Shown here: in pieces, positions 1 through 6,180 of the stretch | Numbering within the stretch: position 1 is the stretch's first letter | How the letters are laid out: every line of letters begins with the position of its first letter | Assembly (NCBI GenBank): GCA_947446335.1 | Contig: CANFGA010000115.1 | Coordinates: 1-8,228, forward strand | Direction of reading: 5' to 3' | DNA length: 8,228 nt | From: Oxalobacteraceae bacterium | Lineage (GTDB): Bacteria; Pseudomonadota; Gammaproteobacteria; Burkholderiales; Burkholderiaceae_D | The notes under the pieces: model-generated | The model's input: only the letters and a program-made list of their open reading frames with translations | Told to the model about the DNA's origin: nothing | The model's database searches: none | Made by a program: the position numbers and the translations under genes

Positions 1-1092
1 AGCTTTTCCAGCGCGGTGATCACATGGCAAAGGCAACACGGGCGCCAGACGCTGCCATGGCAAAACACGCGCGACGCGTATCTGATCTGGCTTTCGGAAA
101 TCATGTTGCAGCAGACCCAGGTGGCGGCGGTGCTCGGTTATTACGCGCGCTTCCTGCAGCGCTTCCCGACCTTGCTCGACTTGGCGCAAGCGCCACTGGA
201 AGACGTAATGGCGCAGTGGAGCGGCCTGGGCTACTACACCCGGGCGCGCAACCTGCACCGCTGCGCGCAGCGCGTGCAAGCCCAATACCATGGCGTGTTT
301 CCATCCGATCCGGCCTTGCTGGCCGACTTGCCCGGGATCGGGCGCTCGACGGCGGCGGCGATCTCCGCCTTTTCCAGCGGCACGCGCGCCGCCATTTTGG
401 ACGGCAACGTCAAGCGCGTGTTCGCGCGCGTGTTCGGCATCGATTCGTATCCGGGCTTGAAGGCGACCGAGAATGGCTTGTGGCAGCGCGCCGAAGCGCT
501 GTTGCCGCTGCAGGGTATCGAATCGTACACGCAAGGCTTGATGGATCTGGGCGCCACGCTGTGCACGCGCAGCAAGCCCGATTGCGCACGCTGCCCATTG
601 CAAACGCGCTGCGTCGCCCACGCCAGCGACCGGGTCCACGAATTGCCGGTGCGCAAACCAAAGAAGATCAGCCCGGAAAAACACACGACGATGCTGGTCA
701 TCATCGACCGCGGCCAGGTGTTGCTGGAGCAGCGCCCCGGTTCCGGGATCTGGGGCGGCTTGCTCTCGTTGCCGGAACTGGGCGGCCATGCGCTGGCTGC
801 AGGCGATCAGGTAGCAAAAACGCGCGATGACGCGCTGGCGCTCGCGGTTGGACAATTCGGCGAAATCGAATCGCATCAACGCCTGCTGCCGTTGACGCAC
901 GTCTTCACGCACTACAAATTGCACATCGCGCCCTACCGCATCAGCCTGGCGCGCCGCCTGGAGTTGGCCGGCGAATCGGGCCACGTCTGGATCGATGGCG
1001 CGCAGATCGCCGCTGCACCGCTGCCGGCACCGGTCAAGAAACTGCTGCTGGGCTTGTTCGAGGATGCGGCGCAAGCGCGCATGCCGTTCTGA
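1..1092 (+). CDS. mutY: A/G-specific adenine DNA glycosylase MutY (5' end cut by window edge)
   Basis: MutY removes adenine mispaired with 8-oxoguanine in base excision repair. The frame is open back to base 1. A GTG at 16 is an apparent start, but the preceding codons (S-F-S-S-A) continue the family N-terminus, and E. coli MutY has about nine more residues here, so the true start lies outside the window. Numbering from the GTG: helix-hairpin-helix glycosylase core at about 1-210, catalytic Glu28 in LSEIMLQQTQ, hairpin LPGIGRSTA at 105-113, catalytic Asp129 in ILDGNVKRV, and the [4Fe-4S] ligands Cys183, Cys190, Cys193 and Cys199 with the classic C-x6-C-x2-C-x5-C spacing. The C-terminal part (about 220-345) is the NUDIX-like domain that recognises 8-oxoG, with RPGSGIWGGLLSLPEL and the HVFTHYKL motif. 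All key residues are intact and the 3' end is complete (TGA at 1090-1092). It converges on dgt. Confidence 0.96.
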   Translation, partial: SFSSAVITWQRQHGRQTLPWQNTRDAYLIWLSEIMLQQTQVAAVLGYYARFLQRFPTLLDLAQAPLEDVMAQWSGLGYYTRARNLHRCAQRVQAQYHGVFPSDPALLADLPGIGRSTAAAISAFSSGTRAAILDGNVKRVFARVFGIDSYPGLKATENGLWQRAEALLPLQGIESYTQGLMDLGATLCTRSKPDCARCPLQTRCVAHASDRVHELPVRKPKKISPEKHTTMLVIIDRGQVLLEQRPGSGIWGGLLSLPELGGHALAAGDQVAKTRDDALALAVGQFGEIESHQRLLPLTHVFTHYKLHIAPYRISLARRLELAGESGHVWIDGAQIAAAPLPAPVKKLLLGLFEDAAQARMPF

Positions 1093-1118
1093 AGGACATG
1101 CGCCAAGTCAACGCTAAA

Positions 1119-2255
1119 TCACAGATCGTCGATCGAGAACAATCGCTTGTGCTCGCGGATCGCGTAGCGGTCGGTCATGCCGGCGATATAGTCGGCGATC
1201 TTGCGCGCCTGTGAATCAGGTTGGCCGGCGCCAAGCTGGTAATCGGGCGGCAACAGCGCAGGCTCGGCGATGAAAGCGTCGAACAATTCGCGCACGATGC
1301 GGCGCGCCTTGGCCGTCATCCGGTTCACCAGATAGTGACGGTACAAATTTTCACGCAAGAAGCGCTTCAGCACAGCAGCCTCGGCTTGCATGGACTCTGA
1401 AAAACAGATCAATGGCGCGCTCGCGCGCACCTGATCGACGCTGCCCGGGTTGGCCGCCAGCAGCAACTGCCCGGAATGGGCGACCAGATCGACCACCAGT
1501 GCGTCAATCATCCGGCGCAAGGTTTCGTAGATCGCGCGCCGGCCCGGCAAGCCCGGATAGGCGCGTTCGACCTGGCGATGATGGCGGGCGTAGAAATCGA
1601 CTTCGCTTAGCTGCTGCGTCGTGATCAAACCCGAGCGCAAGCCGTCGTCGATGTCGTGATTGTTGTAGGCGATCTGATCGGCCAGATCGGTCAGCTGCGC
1701 CTCCAGCGTGGGCTGGGTGCGATCGATGAAACGCTGACCGACCGCCCCCAGTTCGCGCGCCTGCGCCAGGGCGCAGTGCTTGAGTATCCCTTCGCGCGTG
1801 TCAAACATCAGATTCAAACCATCGAAGGCGCCGTAATGCTGCTCCAGCACGTCGACCACCCGCAGGCTCTGCAAGTTATGCTCGAAGCCGCCATGACCCT
1901 GCATGCACAGGTTCAACGCATCCTGGCCGGCATGACCGAAGGGCGTGTGACCGAGATCATGCGCCAGTGCAATGGCTTCCACCAGATCTTCGTTCAGGCG
2001 CAACTGACGCGCGACCGAGCGACCGATCTGCGCCACTTCCAGGCTGTGCGTGAGGCGCGTGCGAAACAGGTCGCCTTCATGGTTCAGGAAGACCTGGGTC
2101 TTGTATTCTAGGCGGCGAAAGGCCGATGAATGGATGATGCGATCGCGATCGCGCTGGAACTGGCTGCGCGAGGCCGCAGCTGGCTCTTCAAAACGCCGCC
2201 CCTGCCCTTGTTCGGAACGGGCGGCGTACGGCGCCAACTGCGGTTCGGTCAGCAT
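1119..2255 (-). CDS. dgt: Deoxyguanosinetriphosphate triphosphohydrolase-like protein (HD domain)
   Basis: This is a 378-residue HD-superfamily phosphohydrolase of the dGTPase type, which hydrolyses dGTP (or other dNTPs) to the nucleoside plus triphosphate and so affects dNTP pools. The HD metal ligands are visible: His70 (RLTHSLEVAQI), His99-Asp100 (AHDLGHTPFGHAG) and Asp193 (LADQIAYNNHDIDDG). The early RDRDRIIHSSAFRRLEYKTQV block at 35-55 is typical. The length fits the shorter dGTPase-like subfamily (about 370-400 residues), not the roughly 500-residue E. coli Dgt, so exact substrate preference is uncertain. I chose the ATG at 2255 because the family N-terminus begins there and it lies one base past the aroB stop (TAG-C-ATG). 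The frame stays open to 2360, but that part is inside aroB and has no dGTPase character. No clear Shine-Dalgarno is seen, so translation probably depends on coupling to the upstream gene. The stop is TGA at 1119-1121. Confidence 0.94.
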   Translation of the reverse strand: MLTEPQLAPYAARSEQGQGRRFEEPAAASRSQFQRDRDRIIHSSAFRRLEYKTQVFLNHEGDLFRTRLTHSLEVAQIGRSVARQLRLNEDLVEAIALAHDLGHTPFGHAGQDALNLCMQGHGGFEHNLQSLRVVDVLEQHYGAFDGLNLMFDTREGILKHCALAQARELGAVGQRFIDRTQPTLEAQLTDLADQIAYNNHDIDDGLRSGLITTQQLSEVDFYARHHRQVERAYPGLPGRRAIYETLRRMIDALVVDLVAHSGQLLLAANPGSVDQVRASAPLICFSESMQAEAAVLKRFLRENLYRHYLVNRMTAKARRIVRELFDAFIAEPALLPPDYQLGAGQPDSQARKIADYIAGMTDRYAIREHKRLFSIDDL

Positions 2256-2256
2256 G

Positions 2257-3918
2257 CTAGCGCACGCAGGCGGCCAGCGTCGCCAGCAACTGTTCTTGCG
2301 GCGCGGTGCTGATGTTCGGGCTGCCCAGCGCCTTGAGCAAGATGAACTTGATCGCGCCACCTTCGTTCTTCTTGTCCACTTCCATCAGCTCGACCCAGCG
2401 CGCCAGGCCCAGGTCGGGCGCTTGTACCGGCAAGCCGGCGGCCGCGACCAGGGCCCGGATGCGCTGCACCGCGCCAGCGTCGATCAAACCCATCCGGGCC
2501 GACAGATCGGCTGCCATCACCATCCCGCAGCCGACCGCTTCGCCGTGCAGCCACTGGCCATAACCGAGGCCCGCTTCGATCGCATGGCCGAAGGTATGGC
2601 CAAAATTGAGGATCGCGCGCAAACCGCCTTCGCGCTCATCCTGGCGCACGATATCGGCCTTGATTTCGCAGGAACGGGCCACCGCATACGCCAGGGCGCT
2701 CTTGTCGCGCGCCATCAGCTGGCCGATGTTGGCTTCTATCCAGTCAAAGAAAGCGGCATCGGTGATGGCGCCGTGCTTGATCACTTCAGCCAGGCCGGCC
2801 GACAATTCGCGCGCCGGCAAGGTTTCCAGAGTGGCGGTGTCGGCGATCACGATGCGCGGCTGATAGAACGCGCCGATCATGTTCTTGCCCATCGGATGAT
2901 TGATGCCGGTCTTGCCGCCGACCGAAGAGTCAACCTGCGCCAGCAACGTGGTGGGCAGCTGGATGAAGCCGACGCCGCGCATGTAGCTGGCAGCGGCATA
3001 ACCGGTCAAGTCGCCGATCACGCCCCCGCCCAGCGCCACCAGCGTCGTCTTGCGGTCGCACTTGTGGGTCAGCAGCGCATCGAAAATCTGCATCAGGCTG
3101 GACCAGTTCTTGTATTGTTCGCCATCGGGCAAGACGATGGTGATGACTTCCTTGCCGCTGGCCAATAGCGAGCGCTGCAGCGGTTCCAGATACAGCGCGG
3201 CCACGGTGGTGTTGGTGACGATGGCGACCTTGTTGCCGCCGACATGGCGCGTCAACAATTCGGCGTCGCCCAGCAGTCCCGGTCCGATCGCGATCGGGTA
3301 ACTGCGCTCACCGAGCTCGACACTCAAGAAAATATTGGTTTGTTCACTCATCGAAGGCTTTGCTTGTGTGACGCAATTGGGTGTGGCCTGACATTCCAGG
3401 CGCGCCAGATGCGTCATAATGGTTTGGACCATCGATTGTACGTTAGGACGGCCGGTATCGATGATCACATCGGCCACTTCCTGGTAAAACGGCTCGCGCT
3501 GCTCGGCCAATTCCTCTATCCGTTTGCGCGGATCGGCCGTTTGCAGCAGCGGTCGGTTCTTGTCGTGGCTGGTGCGCGCCAGGATGCTGTTGACGTTGGC
3601 GCGCAGGTAAATCACGGTGCCACGCTGCTTCAGATAGGCGCGGCTGGCCGGATTGAGTATGGCCCCGCCGCCGGTGGCCAGCACGACCCCCTTCAGCGCA
3701 GTCAGATCGCGCACCACCTCCGCTTCGCGCCGGCGAAAGCTCGGTTCGCCCTCGATTTCGAAGATCCAGGGGATCGACGCGCCGCTGCGGGCTTCGATTT
3801 CATAGTCTGCATCGATGAAGCGCATGCCCAATTTCCTGGCCAGGATGCGCCCTATCGTGGTCTTTCCGGCACCCATCAGCCCGACCAGGAATATATTGTT
3901 TTTGTAAATATCAGACAC
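2257..3918 (-). CDS. aroKB: Fused shikimate kinase / 3-dehydroquinate synthase (AroK-AroB in one frame)
   Basis: One uninterrupted 553-codon frame holds two complete shikimate-pathway enzymes. Residues 1 to about 172 are shikimate kinase (shikimate plus ATP to shikimate 3-phosphate): Walker A GLMGAGKT at 13-20, shikimate-binding Asp36/Asp38 and Arg62, GGG at 83-85, and lid region with Arg115 and Arg122 (NRPLL). Residues about 196-553 are 3-dehydroquinate synthase (DAHP to 3-dehydroquinate, NAD- and divalent-metal-dependent): nucleotide-binding GGGVIGDLTG at 297-306, DSSVGGKTGIN at 330-340, and metal ligands Glu378, His441 and His458, which match E. coli AroB Glu184/His247/His264 at a constant offset. 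A short poorly conserved stretch (about 173-195) joins them. The start is GTG at 3918 with a weak Shine-Dalgarno; an in-frame TGA lies 12 bases upstream. Met190 (base 3351) looks like the start of a stand-alone AroB (MSEQTN), so separate translation of a 364-residue AroB is a real alternative. Domain identity is near certain; a single fused product is less so. Confidence 0.9.
   Translation of the reverse strand: MSDIYKNNIFLVGLMGAGKTTIGRILARKLGMRFIDADYEIEARSGASIPWIFEIEGEPSFRRREAEVVRDLTALKGVVLATGGGAILNPASRAYLKQRGTVIYLRANVNSILARTSHDKNRPLLQTADPRKRIEELAEQREPFYQEVADVIIDTGRPNVQSMVQTIMTHLARLECQATPNCVTQAKPSMSEQTNIFLSVELGERSYPIAIGPGLLGDAELLTRHVGGNKVAIVTNTTVAALYLEPLQRSLLASGKEVITIVLPDGEQYKNWSSLMQIFDALLTHKCDRKTTLVALGGGVIGDLTGYAAASYMRGVGFIQLPTTLLAQVDSSVGGKTGINHPMGKNMIGAFYQPRIVIADTATLETLPARELSAGLAEVIKHGAITDAAFFDWIEANIGQLMARDKSALAYAVARSCEIKADIVRQDEREGGLRAILNFGHTFGHAIEAGLGYGQWLHGEAVGCGMVMAADLSARMGLIDAGAVQRIRALVAAAGLPVQAPDLGLARWVELMEVDKKNEGGAIKFILLKALGSPNISTAPQEQLLATLAACVR
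3349..3351 (-). other. aroB: Possible internal translation start for a separate AroB
   Basis: An ATG within the aroKB frame, at codon 190, opens a segment (MSEQTNIFLSVELGERSYP) that resembles the natural N-terminus of single-domain AroB proteins and would give 364 residues, the usual AroB length. The bases before it on the minus strand (AAGCAAAGCCTTCG) contain no convincing purine-rich ribosome binding site. The site could be a relict of formerly separate genes, or a working start giving AroB alone alongside the fusion. The sequence cannot decide between these. Confidence 0.4.
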
Positions 3919-4005
3919 TGTGTAATTTCAATCCAAAAATCAATTCGCGCTCAGCATGGCGCCCTTTTCTGCCAGCTACCTGTCGCCTGTGGGCAAGTGC
4001 GCCAG

Positions 4006-4034
4006 TGTAAACTGATAATTGCCTGAAAGTCCAA
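4006..4034 (-). promoter_or_regulatory. Weak candidate promoter for aroKB
   Basis: On the minus strand TTGGAC (4034-4029) and TTTACA (4011-4006) are separated by 17 bases and point towards the GTG start of aroKB about 88 bases downstream. Each hexamer matches the sigma-70 consensus at only about three of six positions. It is offered as the best-looking arrangement in the gap, not as a firm promoter. Confidence 0.15.
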
Positions 4035-4073
4035 GATTGTGACACCGACATCGAAGATGCAGGCCGCAAACGA

Positions 4074-4101
4074 GCGGCACTGCCGGATCCGGCAGCGCCG
4101 C
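4074..4101 (-). terminator. Inverted repeat just after lipoprotein stop, possible terminator
   Basis: Bases 4080-4095 form a perfect 16-base palindrome (CTGCCGGATCCGGCAG). After a single A/C mismatch (4079/4096) the pairing resumes for five more base pairs (4074-4078 with 4097-4101), giving a GC-rich hairpin seven bases beyond the lipoprotein stop at 4108. On the minus strand it is followed only by TCGTTTGCGG, so the U-tract of a classical intrinsic terminator is poor. It could be a weak terminator, a 3'-end stabiliser for the pilQ-lipoprotein mRNA, or a protein-binding palindrome. Confidence 0.45.
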
Positions 4102-4107
4102 ACAGCG

Positions 4108-6150
4108 TCAGTTCGAACGGAAGAAAAACGTGCTCTGGATTCCTTTGGGGGTCGTCACCTGGACCCCGAAGCTGCCCGCTGCGCAGGCATCCTCGCTCTT
4201 GATGTTCACATTGTGATAAGTGCCGCCGGCAACATTGGTCGATAGCACGGTATCGGGAAAGAACGTTTGCGGCGTGATTTTCACCGCATCGATCCCGATC
4301 ACCGTGCTGGCGTAAGGCAAGGGATTGTTGTTGACATCGACCAGGCGAAAGGTCAACGCCTGACCTGAACAACCCGACCCGGCTACGCCGGCGATCACGC
4401 GCTCATCGCCATCGCCGCCGTTCCAGTCGCGGCACACTCCCGCGCCGCATACTTGCCGGATCAAGGTCGCATGCGAGCCGCTGAAGATGATCTCGGCCGA
4501 GCGGCGGATGTAGTTGACGCCCCATTGTCCATTGCCATTGGCCCGATACACGCTGCTATTGTAAGGAAACGGCAGGTCGCCGTTGGCCGCCTCGTAGACG
4601 CCATTGAAATTGGCATCGAGAAACGGATCGCCCAGGTCCGTGAACGACTCGCCGCCGCCGGGACAAGCATCGACCAGCGGACGGTAGGTCGCGGGATCCT
4701 TGCCGGTGCACGTGTACAAGCCATCGCCATTGAGATCGATGAAATCCTCTATCCCTTGCGCATAGGCCAGCACGGTGACGCGGCCATTGACCGGCTTGAA
4801 AGCCTGGCTGCGCAGCGGCACCGTGCAAGCGCCGTTGAGCGTGGTGCACGCGCCCTGCGCGGAAGAGCCGATGGCGCCGCCCGAAGTCACGAAATTGATC
4901 GCGGTGCTGTCGGAAATGGGATTGCCGTACTGGTCCGCCAGCAACACGGTGCTGTTGGCGATCACGCCATCGTATTCGAGCCCTTCGATATTGTATTTGT
5001 CAAAGCTGAGCGACATCGATTTCTGGATCGGCAAGCCGGTCGAAACGGTCAGCGTATCGGACAAGCCGCTGACCGTCTTGCCGCTGCGGGTCGCCTCGGC
5101 GATGACCCGCACCGGTGTCGGAATGGTGCCCGACGACACCGTCGTGGTCGCGTTGCCATCGGCATCCGTGGTGGCTCTGGCCGGCAACACGGTCAAGCCA
5201 CCGGTGGTGGTGGTTGCAGTGAAAGCCACGTCGACGCCGGCGAGACCCTTGTCATTGCGATCGACCACCTTGAAGGTGAGCAGCGCCGATTCGGTGCGCC
5301 CCAGACCGCCCGAACCGCGCAACACGATCGAGGCGCCCTGCAGGTTGGAGCTGACGAAGCGCACCGTGCCGATATTGGCTGGATCGACCTCGATGGCGAT
5401 GGTTTGGGTTGAACTGCCGATCGAGGCAATGATGACATCGGTGCCGCGCAAACAGCCATTGTTGGTATAAGTGGCTGCTTGCACCCCGTTGGCGATGGCG
5501 CCCGGCACAATGCTGGCCGTGCCGTCACCCACGCAGAGCGAGGAAAGAATGAGCCCGGTCACGGAGCTGGCCGGCTGGCCGGCGCTGGTCACGGGGATGT
5601 TCAGGGCCACGGTGCTGAACGCTTGCAAGCGCCCGACCAGCGCCGCAGTGAGGGACAGCGGTCCCAGCGTCAGCGGCGCGGCGCCGACGGCGATATTGGC
5701 CGAGGCGGTTGCCGTTTTGCTACCCACGCTCGCGCTGGCCGTGATCGACAGCGCGCCGGAAGAGCTGAAATCAAACGGCTTGATGTTGATCACCGCGATC
5801 CCGCTGGCATCGGTCAGGGCCGACGCCGACACGGGCGTGAACTGGATCAAGGCCGTATCGGTGCTGGAAAACTTGACGATGGCATTGGCGACGGCAACGC
5901 CGGCAGCGTCGCTCAATGTCGTGCGCACGATGGCGCTTTGGCCGCCCGACAAGGTCGTGATGCCGGCGCCGCTGCCGTCGACGATCAGCAACTTCATCTG
6001 GGGATCAAGCGAGGTGGTGGTAGTGCTGCTGCCGGTGCCTGAAGCGCCGACCGTGCCGGGACTGCCGCCGCCGCCGCCACAACTGCCAAGCAGACCAGTC
6101 AGAAACAGCAACAGCGAGATGCACAGGGTTTTCATCGCAGGATTATTCAT
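4108..6150 (-). CDS. Lipoprotein with multiple Ig-like (Big_1-type) modules
   Basis: This is a 680-residue predicted lipoprotein. Residues 7-23 are a hydrophobic signal segment ending in a lipobox (L-G-S-Cys24), then a Gly-rich tether (CGGGGGS) and a low-complexity Ser/Thr/Gly stretch to about 46. The rest reads as about five beta-rich Ig-like modules (roughly 49-156, 160-255, 258-371, 376-560, 590-680), several with the pattern V-x-D-x-x-G-x-P or G-x-A/V and T-D-A-D/S-G that marks Big_1 (invasin/intimin-type) repeats. Module four carries an insertion with acidic loops (DLNGDG at 472-477, DANFNG at 512-517) that could bind calcium. Ten cysteines follow Cys24, compatible with disulfides outside the cytoplasm. 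The start at 6150 is preferred over the in-frame ATG at 6135 because GGTGAG sits just upstream of the former; an in-frame TGA six bases upstream rules out a longer form. It begins 30 bp after pilQ and is probably cotranscribed. Function unknown; an adhesin or pilus-accessory role is only an inference from structure and position. Confidence 0.85.
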   Translation of the reverse strand: MNNPAMKTLCISLLLFLTGLLGSCGGGGGSPGTVGASGTGSSTTTTSLDPQMKLLIVDGSGAGITTLSGGQSAIVRTTLSDAAGVAVANAIVKFSSTDTALIQFTPVSASALTDASGIAVINIKPFDFSSSGALSITASASVGSKTATASANIAVGAAPLTLGPLSLTAALVGRLQAFSTVALNIPVTSAGQPASSVTGLILSSLCVGDGTASIVPGAIANGVQAATYTNNGCLRGTDVIIASIGSSTQTIAIEVDPANIGTVRFVSSNLQGASIVLRGSGGLGRTESALLTFKVVDRNDKGLAGVDVAFTATTTTGGLTVLPARATTDADGNATTTVSSGTIPTPVRVIAEATRSGKTVSGLSDTLTVSTGLPIQKSMSLSFDKYNIEGLEYDGVIANSTVLLADQYGNPISDSTAINFVTSGGAIGSSAQGACTTLNGACTVPLRSQAFKPVNGRVTVLAYAQGIEDFIDLNGDGLYTCTGKDPATYRPLVDACPGGGESFTDLGDPFLDANFNGVYEAANGDLPFPYNSSVYRANGNGQWGVNYIRRSAEIIFSGSHATLIRQVCGAGVCRDWNGGDGDERVIAGVAGSGCSGQALTFRLVDVNNNPLPYASTVIGIDAVKITPQTFFPDTVLSTNVAGGTYHNVNIKSEDACAAGSFGVQVTTPKGIQSTFFFRSN

Positions 6151-6180
6151 CGCTCACCATCGTCATTGTTAACAAATCGT

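Larger units (their letters stand above)
3919..4107. other. Intergenic gap between lipoprotein gene and aroKB
   Basis: This 189-bp stretch is the only sizeable non-coding gap in the window. Next to the lipoprotein stop it holds a strong inverted repeat (4074-4101, described separately). Towards aroKB it becomes AT-richer, with a run of T and A around 3925-3945 on the minus strand. Short open frames crossing it show no recognisable protein features. It probably contains the aroKB promoter and leader, but no strong sigma-70 promoter stands out. Confidence 0.6.

Noticed and set aside
2256..2360. N-terminal extension of dgt to an ATG at 2360
   Set aside because: The extra 35 residues lie wholly within aroB in another frame and are Arg/Ser/Cys/Trp-rich, unlike any dGTPase N-terminus.
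2050..3168. Long open frame on the + strand (about 372 codons) opposite aroB and the start of dgt
   Set aside because: It is antisense to clearly conserved coding sequence, its protein is rich in Arg, Gln, His and Ala with no recognisable domain, and such frames are common opposite GC-rich genes.
3911..4372. Minus-strand frame of about 153 codons covering the lipoprotein 3' end and the gap before aroKB
   Set aside because: It overlaps the lipoprotein gene in another frame and shows no recognisable protein features.
4453..5412. Open frame on the + strand (about 319 codons) opposite the lipoprotein gene
   Set aside because: Arg/Ala/Gly/Asp-rich translation without domain character. The minus-strand frame has a signal peptide, lipobox and Ig-like pattern and is clearly the real gene.
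6030..6090. Repetitive GGT/GGC-type codon runs near the lipoprotein N-terminus
   Set aside because: They encode the Gly- and Ser/Thr-rich tether after the lipidated cysteine. The runs are short and imperfect, so I do not call a phase-variable repeat.
6166..6175. Ten-base palindrome TTGTTAACAA between pilQ and the lipoprotein gene
   Set aside because: Short and AT-rich with no extension of pairing on either side; it could be chance and is too weak to call an operator.
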